Below are positions 34,655 to 44,064 of a stretch of DNA of 54,805 nt, in pieces. The notes under the pieces were generated by a model. That model was not told the origin of the DNA and did no database searches. It worked only from the letters and a program-made list of their open reading frames with translations. The DNA is from Oligoflexia bacterium (GTDB lineage Bacteria > Bdellovibrionota_C > UBA2361 > JAFLCA01): assembly GCA_019694465.1 (NCBI GenBank), contig JAIBBV010000019.1, positions 1 through 54,805 on the forward strand, given 5' to 3'. Both the position numbers and the translations under genes were made by a program. Each line of letters starts with the position of its first letter. The stretch's first letter is position 1.

Positions 34655-36392
34655 ATTTCTCAGCTATTTCTCTATAAGTGGCATTTAGTGAGGGATTATT
34701 CACTGGCAAGAAATACAAGTTGTCAAATAATGATCTATTTTGCCACTTGGTCATCACTTGTTCGTGAGAGAGCAGCACCACCAGGTTGATCGATTTATTG
34801 ATTTTCCTATTCAATGCTTCTACCTTCTCGTAAATTCTGGCCTCGTGTCTGTTCTCAACAGCGATGAGGCTAACCCCCCGTTCGTCGGCCGACTCAAGAA
34901 CTGCAACTGCGTATCCGAGAGTGTTGAGATCTGTCCATGTGCGTGGGGCCGGTACCTCTTGCTTCAACACCTGATTCCAAATGGAAGAAGACTGACTTAA
35001 TGCCTGACATGCGGCATTTATCTCTTGCTCGCTGTCCTTGCAGCCGGACTCAACAATTCTTGCTATAGTCGGTTCAATTCCCAGGAGTGGATCAATAGTT
35101 TGTACCTTCAGTCCACTTGGGAGACGCACACACAGTTCCCGAATTAGACAGGCTCGGCGAGCCTCAACAAGTTCACACCAGCGCCTAAAAAGCTGAACAG
35201 AAACAAGCCCCTTTCCAAACGCTGGCAGTAAATAGAGGTAGTATTCAAGGCGCGGGATATTGAGCGCCAAGTCAATTGGCCGTTTCTCGGCGATTGCAAT
35301 TGAGGAGAGCAAACCCGAAAGCCTATTCAGGCTGTCAAGTTCATAGAGACTAAGATCGCTTGTGACTTGCAAGTCAACAACTGCTTCATCGATCGCTTGC
35401 TTTGGATCCACTATCGGCAGACTTTTTCCAGAGCCGACTATAACGCGCGCAGTTTCGGTTGACCAAAGACACAACCCGGTTAAGAGCCTAATACGTTCTA
35501 TGTATGAACCACTCCGCCCGGTTGATATGTCGCGCAGCGAAATATAATGCTCGCGTTGACCGAACCGAACCCCAACATATGCATTTCGTCGTATAAGCTC
35601 GCGGCCTCGAAAATAGGACGAAACGATTGCGGTTCGGGTAAAGTTATCGGGGCTTGGAATGAGGCAATTCTGTGCGGCTCGTTCGACTAGTGCACGCATC
35701 TTTTGGGCATTACGCGCTGGATCTGAGTCTGCCTCCGTATTGCAAATAAAAGTGACGCAATCATTGTCTGCTACTGCTAGTTCTCTGGTAATCTTACGTT
35801 TCACCACGTGCGCTGGATGATCCAGACAGACTTCAATCAGACTAAAGGGGGAACTCAAATCTTGCAACGACGATTCGGCTGGTATCGGATTAGTTGTGGT
35901 GTTTAGCTTGTGCTCTGCCTGCTTTCGTAGTTTGCACAATACATTCTCTTCCTCCGTGCTGAATTCACTTGCCTCAGCAGTGGGACAGTGCAGTACAAGA
36001 TCTGAATCTAGTAATACCTCGGTAACACAGTTCTGGAATATTCTGGAAAGCGTCTTATCTTCTAGGCGATACAGTTTGTTGAGCTCGCCACGAATGTGTT
36101 CAACTCTAGAGAAGATCGCTTCAAGGCGAACATAGCTACATTCTCTCTGTTCTATGCTCAATTCCAGCCCCAGCTTTCGAGCCAATCGCTGAAGTGTATC
36201 TATAGCTGCCGCCCCAACTCCTAAGGGCTTATTTACCTCGTACCCCGGCAACTCAAAGCTTCGTATATTGTTGAGGAATGCTCTATGTGCGCTGCAGTTA
36301 GGCTGCTTGGCTAGTCCGTCTATCGCCCACTGCGCCGCTTGGGCGATTACAATCTTGCGCAGCAGTCGTGCCTTTTGGATGTCACTGGACAT
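34641..36392 (-). CDS. Unrecognised 583-residue protein
   Basis: A soluble protein I cannot assign to a family. It has no signal peptide or membrane segment. Residues about 175-240 read like an alpha/beta unit (SPFSLIEVCLDHPAHVV, then DCVTFICNTEADSDPARN). A second alpha/beta-looking unit lies at about 500-560 (GVSLIAVENRHEARIYEKVE, then INLVVLLSHEQVM). Between them is a helical region with SYIERIRLLTG and EYYLYLLPAFGKGLV. Conserved-looking polar residues (Asp, His, Arg) suggest an enzyme, but no catalytic motif is identifiable. Its start overlaps the 66-aa gene by 11 bases and its end overlaps DUF917 by 14: a tightly coupled operon. Best candidate here for an undescribed function. Confidence 0.7.
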   Translation of the reverse strand: MSSDIQKARLLRKIVIAQAAQWAIDGLAKQPNCSAHRAFLNNIRSFELPGYEVNKPLGVGAAAIDTLQRLARKLGLELSIEQRECSYVRLEAIFSRVEHIRGELNKLYRLEDKTLSRIFQNCVTEVLLDSDLVLHCPTAEASEFSTEEENVLCKLRKQAEHKLNTTTNPIPAESSLQDLSSPFSLIEVCLDHPAHVVKRKITRELAVADNDCVTFICNTEADSDPARNAQKMRALVERAAQNCLIPSPDNFTRTAIVSSYFRGRELIRRNAYVGVRFGQREHYISLRDISTGRSGSYIERIRLLTGLCLWSTETARVIVGSGKSLPIVDPKQAIDEAVVDLQVTSDLSLYELDSLNRLSGLLSSIAIAEKRPIDLALNIPRLEYYLYLLPAFGKGLVSVQLFRRWCELVEARRACLIRELCVRLPSGLKVQTIDPLLGIEPTIARIVESGCKDSEQEINAACQALSQSSSIWNQVLKQEVPAPRTWTDLNTLGYAVAVLESADERGVSLIAVENRHEARIYEKVEALNRKINKSINLVVLLSHEQVMTKWQNRSLFDNLYFLPVNNPSLNATYREIAEKCVEA

Positions 36393-36582
36393 TGTAGCTT
36401 GTGAGTGGGGTTACAAAGAGCCCTTCCAGCGCAGATAAGCAGGCGTGTGCGCGCTCAAGCGGTAGGCCAGCCTGCACAAATTCTTCAACTGTCTCCGAGA
36501 TGCTGGCTTCCAACAGGGCAAGAAGGGCTGGCATCGGGCTTCGAGTGGCTGATGGTTCTACTGAGTTGCTGGATGTTTCCAT
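36382..36582 (-). CDS. Small protein, first gene of the 583-aa/DUF917 operon
   Basis: A 66-residue protein, with GGGAG eight bases before the ATG. The N-terminal 17 residues are Ser/Pro-rich; the rest is a helical segment (MPALLALLEASISETVEEFV) followed by a short C-terminal part. Its stop lies inside the start region of the 583-aa gene (11-base overlap), so translation is coupled. No family recognised. A partner subunit or regulator of the big protein is a reasonable guess. Confidence 0.6.
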   Translation of the reverse strand: METSSNSVEPSATRSPMPALLALLEASISETVEEFVQAGLPLERAHACLSALEGLFVTPLTSYNVQ

Positions 36583-36876
36583 GACCTAGACTCCCTGAAA
36601 GTTGTGCCCAAAGTAGCAAGAGCGGGTAATTGAAGAAACAATTCCACGGTTAGAAGTTTGTTTGAGTATAGTGAGGCGATATTGATGCAGGAATTTTGTG
36701 TCTTTGGATGCCCACGCCAGTTCAATTTGCTCGTCACGCTTTGCTTGAAAAACAGCTATTGCAAGAGATTGGTTAGGAGTGTGTTAAAGCGACTGTTGCT
36801 CATTGCTTATAGTAACTGAGATCGCGAAGATTGGACTGAATAGATAGAAAATCCAGAATGCTTGGTGGAGATCTAA

Positions 36877-37959
36877 ATGCGAGTAGCCAATTTGTGCTGG
36901 GCCCCCAGTGTTAAGCGTGGATTGCAGGCAATACTGAACGCTGGCGCTGGAAGCGGAGAAGCGGTCGTTTTTGACTTCGACAATACGATAATTCTGCGCA
37001 ACATGGGTGACCCGGTAGCTGAGCTTTTATGCCGACGTGGTTTGTGTCAGGCACTGGCCATTCCAAGAGGCTTGGCGCGTGAGGCGCTCAGCATTAAGTG
37101 TGGTCGACCCCTTGCACCTGAAGCAGATCTGAATGCGGTGTATGAGCAGCATCTAGCGCAGGCATCAACTTCTCAGGATTGTGATGATCGAATAGCTGAT
37201 GCCTACGCTTGGGCAGTCTGGTGCCTAGCCGGAATTTCTCCTGCCCGCGTACTGGAGGTTGTTAATGAAGTATATGATGGCGGAAGCGCGCTGCAGGACT
37301 GTCACACGAAGGGCCAACCTTCACGTGTTAGCGACACGATTTACCTGCGACCATTCGTTCATCCGGATATGCTTGATTTGCTGGCGGACATTTGCGAGTT
37401 AGGGTACGCCGTTAATATTGTAAGTTCTTCAATGCCCTGGACTGTGCGGTGGGTAGTGCAGCATGTGCTAAATCCTGGACTAAGAGCACGCGGGGTAAAA
37501 AAGGAGATCTCGCCCACGGCTGTATTTGGGATCGCGCCTGAGCTTATCGATGGGAGTAGGCGGGTCGATGATCGAACTCTAGTGCTTGATGACCCACAGT
37601 ATGCGGCCCAAAGCATACAAAGGTTGGAACAACTGCGCTTCGGCGAAGTCCTTAGCTATCCTATCGCTTGTTTTGCGGGCAAGGCAGAGATCGTTAAACG
37701 ATACATATCGCAGCAACCTTACCTTGTAGTTGGTGATAGCCGCAACGATGCAGCGATGTTGGAAATGGCACGCTACAAACTGTGGCTTAAGATTGTGGAG
37801 AAACAAGAGACTCGTGTCCCTGAACTTATTGCAGTCTCTGGAGCAGAGCGCTCCGCCTGGTTCATACAGGCTGTAAATTCTGTGCTTAATCCGGGCTTCC
37901 GACAGGAGGAAGTGATGCTCAAGATTGACAAGACGGATACTGCCTTGAGCGCCGCTTAG
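36877..37959 (+). CDS. HAD-superfamily phosphatase (phosphoserine/phosphocholine type)
   Basis: A 360-residue HAD hydrolase. Motif I is VVFDFDNTIIL with nucleophile Asp and the second Asp, motif II NIVSSSMPW, motif III FAGKAEIVKR with the Lys, and motif IV VVGDSRNDAAML. A long insertion between motifs I and II forms the cap. The overall layout resembles phosphoserine and phosphorylcholine phosphatases. Translation starts at ATG 36877 behind GGAG. The gene is divergent from the 66-aa/583-aa/DUF917 operon and is followed after a few bases by an APH-type kinase, so one enzyme may remove and the other add a phosphate in a small pathway. The substrate is unknown. Confidence 0.85.
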   Translation: MRVANLCWAPSVKRGLQAILNAGAGSGEAVVFDFDNTIILRNMGDPVAELLCRRGLCQALAIPRGLAREALSIKCGRPLAPEADLNAVYEQHLAQASTSQDCDDRIADAYAWAVWCLAGISPARVLEVVNEVYDGGSALQDCHTKGQPSRVSDTIYLRPFVHPDMLDLLADICELGYAVNIVSSSMPWTVRWVVQHVLNPGLRARGVKKEISPTAVFGIAPELIDGSRRVDDRTLVLDDPQYAAQSIQRLEQLRFGEVLSYPIACFAGKAEIVKRYISQQPYLVVGDSRNDAAMLEMARYKLWLKIVEKQETRVPELIAVSGAERSAWFIQAVNSVLNPGFRQEEVMLKIDKTDTALSAA

Positions 37960-37975
37960 TTTGTAAGTGAGTAGT

Positions 37976-39328
37976 ATGCAAAAGCCAGATCCTCAAGGCA
38001 GTCTCAGGGCTGATAGGGACCGGAGAAATACGACGGTGCCAGAAGAGGCTGGTCCTGTGCGCAGTTCTCCAGAAGATCCTCATGATGTAGGACTTGGAGG
38101 CCCGGCAAGAACTATTGCGCCCATCACACAAGCCACATTAAGCACTGCCGGTGGAGATTTTCGCGGCCTGGCCCTTGAATTAGCCTGGGTAGCGGATGTG
38201 GTTAATCAGAACTGGAGTGTGGGTAGAGTAGTCGGCATAGAAAAAATCACTCGCGGTGTTGCTAATGACAGCTTCTTTATAGATGCAGAGAAGGATGGGG
38301 CTAGGGAGAGATACTTTCTTAGAATCTACGCAGCAGAAAAAAAGGAGTGGTGGCTGCAATTAGAGCACGATGTTTTGACGCATCTCACGCGGCACAACTT
38401 TCAGATCACCCCTGTCCTAATTACCTGTAGTAATGGGGGGACCTATGCCAGCACGCGTGATGCTAAGCACCAGCAACGCTTTGCCATGCTTACTAACTTG
38501 CTAACTGGAGAAGACAAATACGCGCACGAAAAAAATGATCTACCCTACTCTGAGCTCGAATCGGTAGGAAAAGTGTTTGCGCGTTATCATAATTTAGTGT
38601 CGTTATTAATTAGTGAACGCTACAGTCCAGCAAAAGAGCCGACTGAAGCCCGCATGCTACGCAAATTGAGGCGACGGGTGGAGGAGATCCCAGGTCTTAT
38701 CGCGGAGATTAGAGGGCATTCTGAGTTTGAAGTTGCAAAAGTTGCTGAGAAGATGTGGCCAAGTGTTAAGAATATGCTGGCTGAAATCCCAAAACGGCTA
38801 CCCCCGTCACGCTACCTGGGGCTACCTCATCTTCCAATTCATCATGACCTGCACCCAGGAAATATGCTTTTTTCACACGGTGAAGTTTCAGGGTTGTTTG
38901 ACTTCGATTACGTGAAAGTGGATGCACGAGCCTACGACGTCGGCTTGGCGGCTGTGTTTTTTGGCACACGCTGGGTCGATGATCCAAACCTAGATGGGCA
39001 GATAGACAAGGCCCGCTTTGCTAGGTTTATAAGTGCCTACCAGCATCCAGCGAACATGCTTAATCCCGATGGGTTGGCGTATATGCAGCCAGCGGAAATT
39101 GATGTGCTTCCCGAAATGATGCAGATCGGGAATGGCATTCTAATTTATTGGTTTATAAATGACTTCGCACAAAGGCTGCGGGCGGGGGATGTTACGAGTG
39201 CGCTTAATTTGGACCAAGAATATTCACGTTGCCTGCGTCACCGCATGGCTACTTCTCTGTTCATTGAAGGTGATCGACCTGAACTATTAGCAATCGCTAG
39301 AGAAGCGAGATTAACTAGCACTGGCTAG
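37976..39328 (+). CDS. Aminoglycoside-phosphotransferase-family (choline/homoserine-kinase-like) kinase
   Basis: A protein-kinase-like small-molecule kinase of about 450 residues. The catalytic loop is HHDLHPGNMLF and the metal Asp lies in GLFDFDYVKVDARAYDVG, as in choline/ethanolamine and homoserine kinases of the APH family. The nucleotide-binding half starts near IEKITRGVANDSFFID. The first 65 residues are Pro/Arg-rich and look disordered. ATG at 37976 is used; GTG at 37967 is possible. It follows the HAD phosphatase by 16 bases and ends tail-to-tail with the recombinase gene, overlapping it by four bases. The alcohol it phosphorylates is unknown. Confidence 0.85.
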   Translation: MQKPDPQGSLRADRDRRNTTVPEEAGPVRSSPEDPHDVGLGGPARTIAPITQATLSTAGGDFRGLALELAWVADVVNQNWSVGRVVGIEKITRGVANDSFFIDAEKDGARERYFLRIYAAEKKEWWLQLEHDVLTHLTRHNFQITPVLITCSNGGTYASTRDAKHQQRFAMLTNLLTGEDKYAHEKNDLPYSELESVGKVFARYHNLVSLLISERYSPAKEPTEARMLRKLRRRVEEIPGLIAEIRGHSEFEVAKVAEKMWPSVKNMLAEIPKRLPPSRYLGLPHLPIHHDLHPGNMLFSHGEVSGLFDFDYVKVDARAYDVGLAAVFFGTRWVDDPNLDGQIDKARFARFISAYQHPANMLNPDGLAYMQPAEIDVLPEMMQIGNGILIYWFINDFAQRLRAGDVTSALNLDQEYSRCLRHRMATSLFIEGDRPELLAIAREARLTSTG

Positions 39329-40341
39329 CGCTTATTCTGCTTGCGACTTTTTTCTAGCGCTGAGGCAATCTCCTGATCGGCCCTTTGTGTGTAGCGCATA
39401 GTGATACGTACATCGCTATGCCCAAGTGCCTGTGATACCAGACGTATGTCATTGGATGAATCCAACAAGTCTATGGCATATGAGTGTCTTAGTAAGTGCG
39501 GATGTAACTTTGATTCGGCAGTGAGCTCTCGAACTGCGCGCCAAAGTGTCTTTGAGCCCATCAAGAAGGATTCCGACTTTCCAGGCTGTGCCTTATAGAT
39601 ACTGATGAATAGAGGTAGCGCTTTGTCGTGTGCGTTCGAGAGATTAGCATAAATGCGCCTTAGTTCTTTGGCGCGCGCCTCTAAATACTCACTCAGCAAG
39701 GGCCGCATGGTTGATGTTATGTAAACGTTTCTGTACCGGCGTCCTTTAGTCCGAACATTTCGAATCCACTCTAAGGTATCATCGAGTTGTCCAAGTTTTA
39801 GTAACCGTAGTTCATCCGCGCGTAAGCCAGTATCAAGTAGGAGATTGAATATAATTTGATTCCGATAGCGTATGAATGAGGGCTTCTGTTTTAAGCGCTC
39901 TAAGGCGCGTTGATGTATTCGCTCAATTTCCTTTCGGCTTAGCGCCTTCGGTCGAGTGGAATGAATTTTTGGGGCTTTTACCTCACGCGCGGGATTAATG
40001 TATCCAGCTACTTTCTCGGCCAGTGTGCGCCCCATGTGCTTAAGGGTAGCGAGTCGCCTTGAGACTGTGGCTGGTGCCTCACCGGAGCTAAGACAATGGT
40101 CGACAAAGCGCTGCACAGAAGAAAAGTCCCAATCCCGCACTTTTAGCTTGTCTGCGGTACTATAGCCACGGTACGAACGAAGGAAGTCAATGAACTTTTG
40201 TAGATCTCCTCTTTTTGCGCGAGCTGTATGACTACTCCCCGTTGCGTAGTAACGCACGTAGCTTTCGATTGTAGTTAGCAAAGCTGATTCGCCAAGTTTG
40301 CCAGGTGTGGCGGTACTCAGGAAAAGTTCATCCGCAGTCAT
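39325..40341 (-). CDS. Tyrosine recombinase/integrase
   Basis: A site-specific recombinase of the XerC/XerD-like tyrosine family, about 338 residues from the ATG at 40341 (an in-frame TTG further up would add 19). The N-terminal SAM-like core-binding domain ends near INPAREVKAPK. All catalytic residues are visible: Arg in DTGLRADELRLL, Lys in TKGRRYRN, HxxR in HPHLLRHSYA, His in ALGHSDVR and the Tyr nucleophile in MRYTQ. It is convergent with the APH kinase, overlapping it by four bases, and divergent from the IMPase gene. No integrase attachment site or phage genes are adjacent, so it is a domesticated or stranded recombinase, not clearly part of an element. Confidence 0.92.
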   Translation of the reverse strand: MTADELFLSTATPGKLGESALLTTIESYVRYYATGSSHTARAKRGDLQKFIDFLRSYRGYSTADKLKVRDWDFSSVQRFVDHCLSSGEAPATVSRRLATLKHMGRTLAEKVAGYINPAREVKAPKIHSTRPKALSRKEIERIHQRALERLKQKPSFIRYRNQIIFNLLLDTGLRADELRLLKLGQLDDTLEWIRNVRTKGRRYRNVYITSTMRPLLSEYLEARAKELRRIYANLSNAHDKALPLFISIYKAQPGKSESFLMGSKTLWRAVRELTAESKLHPHLLRHSYAIDLLDSSNDIRLVSQALGHSDVRITMRYTQRADQEIASALEKSRKQNKR

Positions 40342-40401
40342 ATAATGTACGGTGGAGCCATACTTTGATATTGTCAAGGTAAATAAGGTTGGAGCCAAAC
40401 T

Positions 40402-41256
40402 ATGAGCGACCAGGAACTAATTACGCAAATGGAACGGGCATGCTTGCGAGCAGCACAGCGAATACAGGAGCGTCTTGCATCTAGTCCTATTGCAGTATCG
40501 CGGAAGTCAGACGGTAGCCTAGTCCTGTCGGTAGATTTGGAGAGCCAAGAATGCTTGCGAGCAGACCTGGATGGAGTTGCGCCTCAACTCTCGGAGGAGG
40601 ACCCAGCTTCCTTCGCCAATCTTACTGCAGAGCGCTTTATATCTATAGATCCTTTGGACGGCACTTCTGCTTGCAAACGCTATGGCCTGTCTCAGCCAGG
40701 GCAACTTGGCTTCGGGCCGCTGCTTGGTCTATACACAGCGGGGAAATTACGAGCAGCTATTTATTGTGATATCCCAAATAGGAGAATGCTAAGCGCGCAG
40801 GTAGGCAAGGGCACTTTTTTTGTTGACCTTCGCAAATCGGGCAGTTTTGACGCCTCTTCGAATGAGCGACGGCAACTCCTGCGGCAGTCTTTCCCTGCAC
40901 TCAGGGACTCAGCTGTGCTGTTCTATACTGGTGAACTTGGCGAGATGCGGATTGTCGAGGCACTGCGCCGCGACGGACTAATCGAGACAGCTTATCGCTA
41001 CGGTGGATTTGCCAACGACTGTGCCCGCCTGGCACTTGGGTACGAAGACGCGATTATTCAGTTCTATGCCAAAGTTTGGGATTTCCCGGCAGTTCTCTTC
41101 ACTGCTGAGGCTGGTCTTAGCGTAAGCTGCAATCCTTTGGAAGAAAACAAGCTGCTACATGACTGGGCAGTGCGTATGGATAATATGGTAATAATTTCTG
41201 CCGAGGCGCAGCGAACCTATCTTTGTAACTTTGCGCACAAGATTCTAGCTAATTAA
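40402..41256 (+). CDS. Inositol-monophosphatase-family phosphatase
   Basis: A 284-residue member of the IMPase/3'(2'),5'-bisphosphate nucleotidase superfamily. The metal site reads SEEDP, then ISIDPLDGTSACKR. The third motif VWDFPAVLFTAEAG supplies the last Asp. It is magnesium-dependent and lithium-sensitive as a family. The substrate could be an inositol or sugar phosphate or PAP; the sequence does not decide. GGAG lies nine bases before the ATG. It is divergent from the recombinase gene and close to the HAD/APH pair, so it may belong to the same phosphate-handling locus. Confidence 0.85.
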   Translation: MSDQELITQMERACLRAAQRIQERLASSPIAVSRKSDGSLVLSVDLESQECLRADLDGVAPQLSEEDPASFANLTAERFISIDPLDGTSACKRYGLSQPGQLGFGPLLGLYTAGKLRAAIYCDIPNRRMLSAQVGKGTFFVDLRKSGSFDASSNERRQLLRQSFPALRDSAVLFYTGELGEMRIVEALRRDGLIETAYRYGGFANDCARLALGYEDAIIQFYAKVWDFPAVLFTAEAGLSVSCNPLEENKLLHDWAVRMDNMVIISAEAQRTYLCNFAHKILAN

Positions 41257-41488
41257 CCTGGGGCGGCTTCTGGCCCTCTAATCGGTTAATAGCTACTTTA
41301 TTTAGTGATCTTAAATAGATATGGCGCTGTAGACCTATTCAACCTATTTAACTTAGTACATCGGTATTTGGGGTCTCTAGTTTAGAAGCCTTATTTGTTT
41401 TATAAGCATCTGCGTTAGGTGCGTAGGCGCCCTATGTTTCCAGCACAGATAGCCTGATTGGGACTTTATAGTGTCCGAGGTTGAAATT

Positions 41489-41953
41489 ATGAAACGATTA
41501 TTAATTCTTTCTTTTCTAACTTGCATTCTCGGCGCACAAGCTGCCTATGCTGGCCCCTTTGACACTTGTCAGTATTCCATCAAAATTAAGGATGGCAAGT
41601 ATGGCTTCGTGTGGAAGCCGTCTGGTGCGCATCGTGTTCAAGCAGTGCTTGTGCTTCCTTCACGCTTCAAGGGCTTCCTAAGCGGAAAGAATACTTTGGT
41701 CGTACGAAGCGTTACTATTTATAGAGCAGATAATCTTCACAAGATCAGCCTAATGCCGATGAAGTCGCATGGAATTTGTGCGCCTGGCGGTGAGTGCCTT
41801 GACCGCCCAACATTTGCGGAGAAGCATCTTTCTGGGCTTCGGTTGGCGAAGCGTTATGGAAACATCCGCATTCGAGTTGTTACAAACCTTCCAGATGGCA
41901 AGACTCACGTACATTGCACCAAAGAATTTAATCCGCAGAAGCGACAGGATTAG
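41489..41953 (+). CDS. Small exported hypothetical protein
   Basis: A 154-residue protein with a signal peptide (MKRLLILSFLTCILGAQAAY, then AG) and GAGG nine bases before the ATG at 41489. The mature part contains beta-strand-like segments (KDGKYGFVWKPSGAHRVQAV, NTLVVRSVTIYRA) and four cysteines (DTCQ, GICA, ECLD, HCTKE). No family recognised. It converges with the TonB receptor gene, six bases apart. Confidence 0.5.
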   Translation: MKRLLILSFLTCILGAQAAYAGPFDTCQYSIKIKDGKYGFVWKPSGAHRVQAVLVLPSRFKGFLSGKNTLVVRSVTIYRADNLHKISLMPMKSHGICAPGGECLDRPTFAEKHLSGLRLAKRYGNIRIRVVTNLPDGKTHVHCTKEFNPQKRQD

Positions 41954-41959
41954 AAGGCT

Positions 41960-44056
41960 TTAAAGCTCTACGCGCAGAGTCATTCCGATCTGTCGCGGAT
42001 CTCCTAGTTGTATGTATTCCTTGGTTGGAAAATCCGGGGGCTCAAGACCGAAGTAAAATCCTCTGACCGCATAGCGGCGGTCCAAAATATTATGGGCCCA
42101 GACTACCCAGGACCAGCGTTTGCCTTGATAGCCAAAGCTGGCGTTAAGCAAATGGTAGGAGCCAGATTTCTGGTCGTGGCTATCATCAAAGTAGAAAGCG
42201 TCACGCCCACTTAGATCGGTTCTCACAAACCATGAATCACTAAGCTGGTAGCGCAGTCCTGTGTCGTGTTGCCAGCGTGGAGCATAGGCCTGCGCCCGCC
42301 CTTTTAAATCGCGTGCCCCAGATGGATATTTGTCGAAGCGTGTATTGAGCAGTGCGGCGTTTGAAAAAAGAGTAAGGCGTCTAGCTAAATTCCATTTAGC
42401 TTCGAACTCTAAACCTTGATTATGGCCCCTTGCGGCATTGTCGGTAAGATACGTAAACGCAAGTGGATCCTGGGGGTCGCTCTGCAGGGCATACTTCACT
42501 TGTTGATCTCGGCGTAGACTATGGAATGCGGTGAGTTTGACTTGTAGGCTTTGATCAAGGAGAGCCGTGTCAACACTAGCTTCGAAGTTATAGATTTTTT
42601 CTGCCCCGTAATTCAACTTGTCCGAAGGAATAGCAAGCCCCGTGTTTACGCCACCACCCTTATATCCTCGCGAAGCTAATAAACTTACAGTCGTTAAGTC
42701 TGATAGTTGCTGTTTGATCCCCGCAAGGAATCCAAATAGCGCCTCATGTGCTGAGGAAGCGATGGTACGAGAATCCTTGTAGTCTGACGTGCGGTCTTCT
42801 CCGCGTAGTCCAAGAGTAAATGCGGTACCAGCTACAACAGGAACTTCAAGCGCGCCGAAAGCGGCATTAATTCTTGATCCAAAGTCGCTTGCAAGGTCAT
42901 CGTAGGCAAATTTATCTTGGAATTGAGTTTCAGCGCTCGACTCCGTCAGGCGTTGTTGATAGAGCCCCGCCAGCCAGTTCCACTCCTGGCCGAGGCGCGA
43001 GGCATGCGGAGTGCTCAGTAGGCGTAGTTCGTGTGTCGCAGTGTGGCGTGTTCGCTGAGTGCGAGAAAAATAATCGTATGGAGCATAGGAGCCCCAGAGC
43101 TGGTTATTTCCCCAATCCCCATCATAGCTATAATCAGTTGATGAGCGCATGATAGTTGATGTGGCGATCAGGCTAGAACGCGGAGCCAAATCAAAAGATA
43201 ACTTTAACGCTGCTCCTTGCGTACGTTGATCATCAGTGCCTGGCTGATCAGACTGAGTAGTAAATCCATTATCCACAGCAAAAGCGTCATAACCATTGTT
43301 GGCTTCCAGATGCATCACCTGAAAATCTATTGCGGTTATTGTGGAAGGGCTCCAGCGCAATTTGGCACGAGCCAAAGCTTCGTTGCGTTGATTAGTACTG
43401 TCTGAGCTAAGAAAGTCATTATTTCTGAATCCATTGCTATAGGTCTGAGAGGCTGATAGCCGATACTGAAAATTAGTTGATTCCTTGCTCAGCGGCCCGG
43501 ACATCGCAGCCCCAGCAGTCCAAAGCCCATCACTACCAATTCCTGCCTCGGCGTTGGCGCTAAAGTAAGGTGTTGGATCCTTTGTCTTCAATTGTATGAG
43601 TCCCGCCAGACCACTTGGGCCAAAGCCAAAGCCTTGTGGGCCACGAGCTACGGTAATTTTATCAAGATCGAACAGCGTGCCCACCGCCCCCATTCCACTA
43701 AGATCGAAATCATCAATTAGAAATGCGACTGATGGATTTGGGGATCCCTCATATTGCTCGAGTTCGCCCACTCCGCGGATTTGAAAGAATCGCGCCCTAT
43801 TCGTGCCACCAGCCCAGGTTAAATTAGGAATCGCGTCGCTGATATTATCGATATGCTGGCTGTTGCTTTCTTCGAGCGTCTCAGACGTGAATTGGCTTGT
43901 GCTAGTCAGAGAATGTGTTAGGTCCTGCTCCACTGCATCAGCTGTGACGAGAATTTCTATCGGCTCGGCATATGCGCTAGTGCAGCGCCAGCTGAGACTA
44001 AGCCAAAAAGCAACAATCAATGAAAAAATGAGAGAGAGTAAGTTATCGCGCAGCAT
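41960..44056 (-). CDS. TonB-dependent outer-membrane receptor under TPP-riboswitch control
   Basis: A 698-residue outer-membrane transporter. The signal peptide is followed by a TonB-box-like EPIEILVTADAV and a plug domain (FQIRGVGELEQYEG, VAFLIDDFDLSGMG, ITVARGPQGFGFGPSG). The remainder is a 22-strand-type barrel with alternating aromatic and polar residues, ending QIGMTLRVEL. TonB receptors import scarce nutrients using the proton motive force. The leader carries an apparent TPP riboswitch that ends on the ribosome-binding site (GGAG, eight bases before ATG), so the cargo is probably thiamine or a precursor. It is monocistronic. Confidence 0.93.
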   Translation of the reverse strand: MLRDNLLSLIFSLIVAFWLSLSWRCTSAYAEPIEILVTADAVEQDLTHSLTSTSQFTSETLEESNSQHIDNISDAIPNLTWAGGTNRARFFQIRGVGELEQYEGSPNPSVAFLIDDFDLSGMGAVGTLFDLDKITVARGPQGFGFGPSGLAGLIQLKTKDPTPYFSANAEAGIGSDGLWTAGAAMSGPLSKESTNFQYRLSASQTYSNGFRNNDFLSSDSTNQRNEALARAKLRWSPSTITAIDFQVMHLEANNGYDAFAVDNGFTTQSDQPGTDDQRTQGAALKLSFDLAPRSSLIATSTIMRSSTDYSYDGDWGNNQLWGSYAPYDYFSRTQRTRHTATHELRLLSTPHASRLGQEWNWLAGLYQQRLTESSAETQFQDKFAYDDLASDFGSRINAAFGALEVPVVAGTAFTLGLRGEDRTSDYKDSRTIASSAHEALFGFLAGIKQQLSDLTTVSLLASRGYKGGGVNTGLAIPSDKLNYGAEKIYNFEASVDTALLDQSLQVKLTAFHSLRRDQQVKYALQSDPQDPLAFTYLTDNAARGHNQGLEFEAKWNLARRLTLFSNAALLNTRFDKYPSGARDLKGRAQAYAPRWQHDTGLRYQLSDSWFVRTDLSGRDAFYFDDSHDQKSGSYHLLNASFGYQGKRWSWVVWAHNILDRRYAVRGFYFGLEPPDFPTKEYIQLGDPRQIGMTLRVEL

Positions 44057-44064
44057 GCCAAGTT

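Noticed and set aside
34641..36392. The 583-aa protein as a cyclodipeptide synthase or tRNA-synthetase relative
   Set aside because: Only loose alpha/beta pattern similarity was seen; no signature residues could be matched, so I left it unassigned.
33593..41256. A restriction-modification, toxin-antitoxin or phage-defence island around the recombinase
   Set aside because: No methylase, nuclease, toxin/antitoxin pair, helicase or reverse transcriptase is in this stretch; its enzymes look metabolic. The HNH and RuvC-like genes are elsewhere and isolated.
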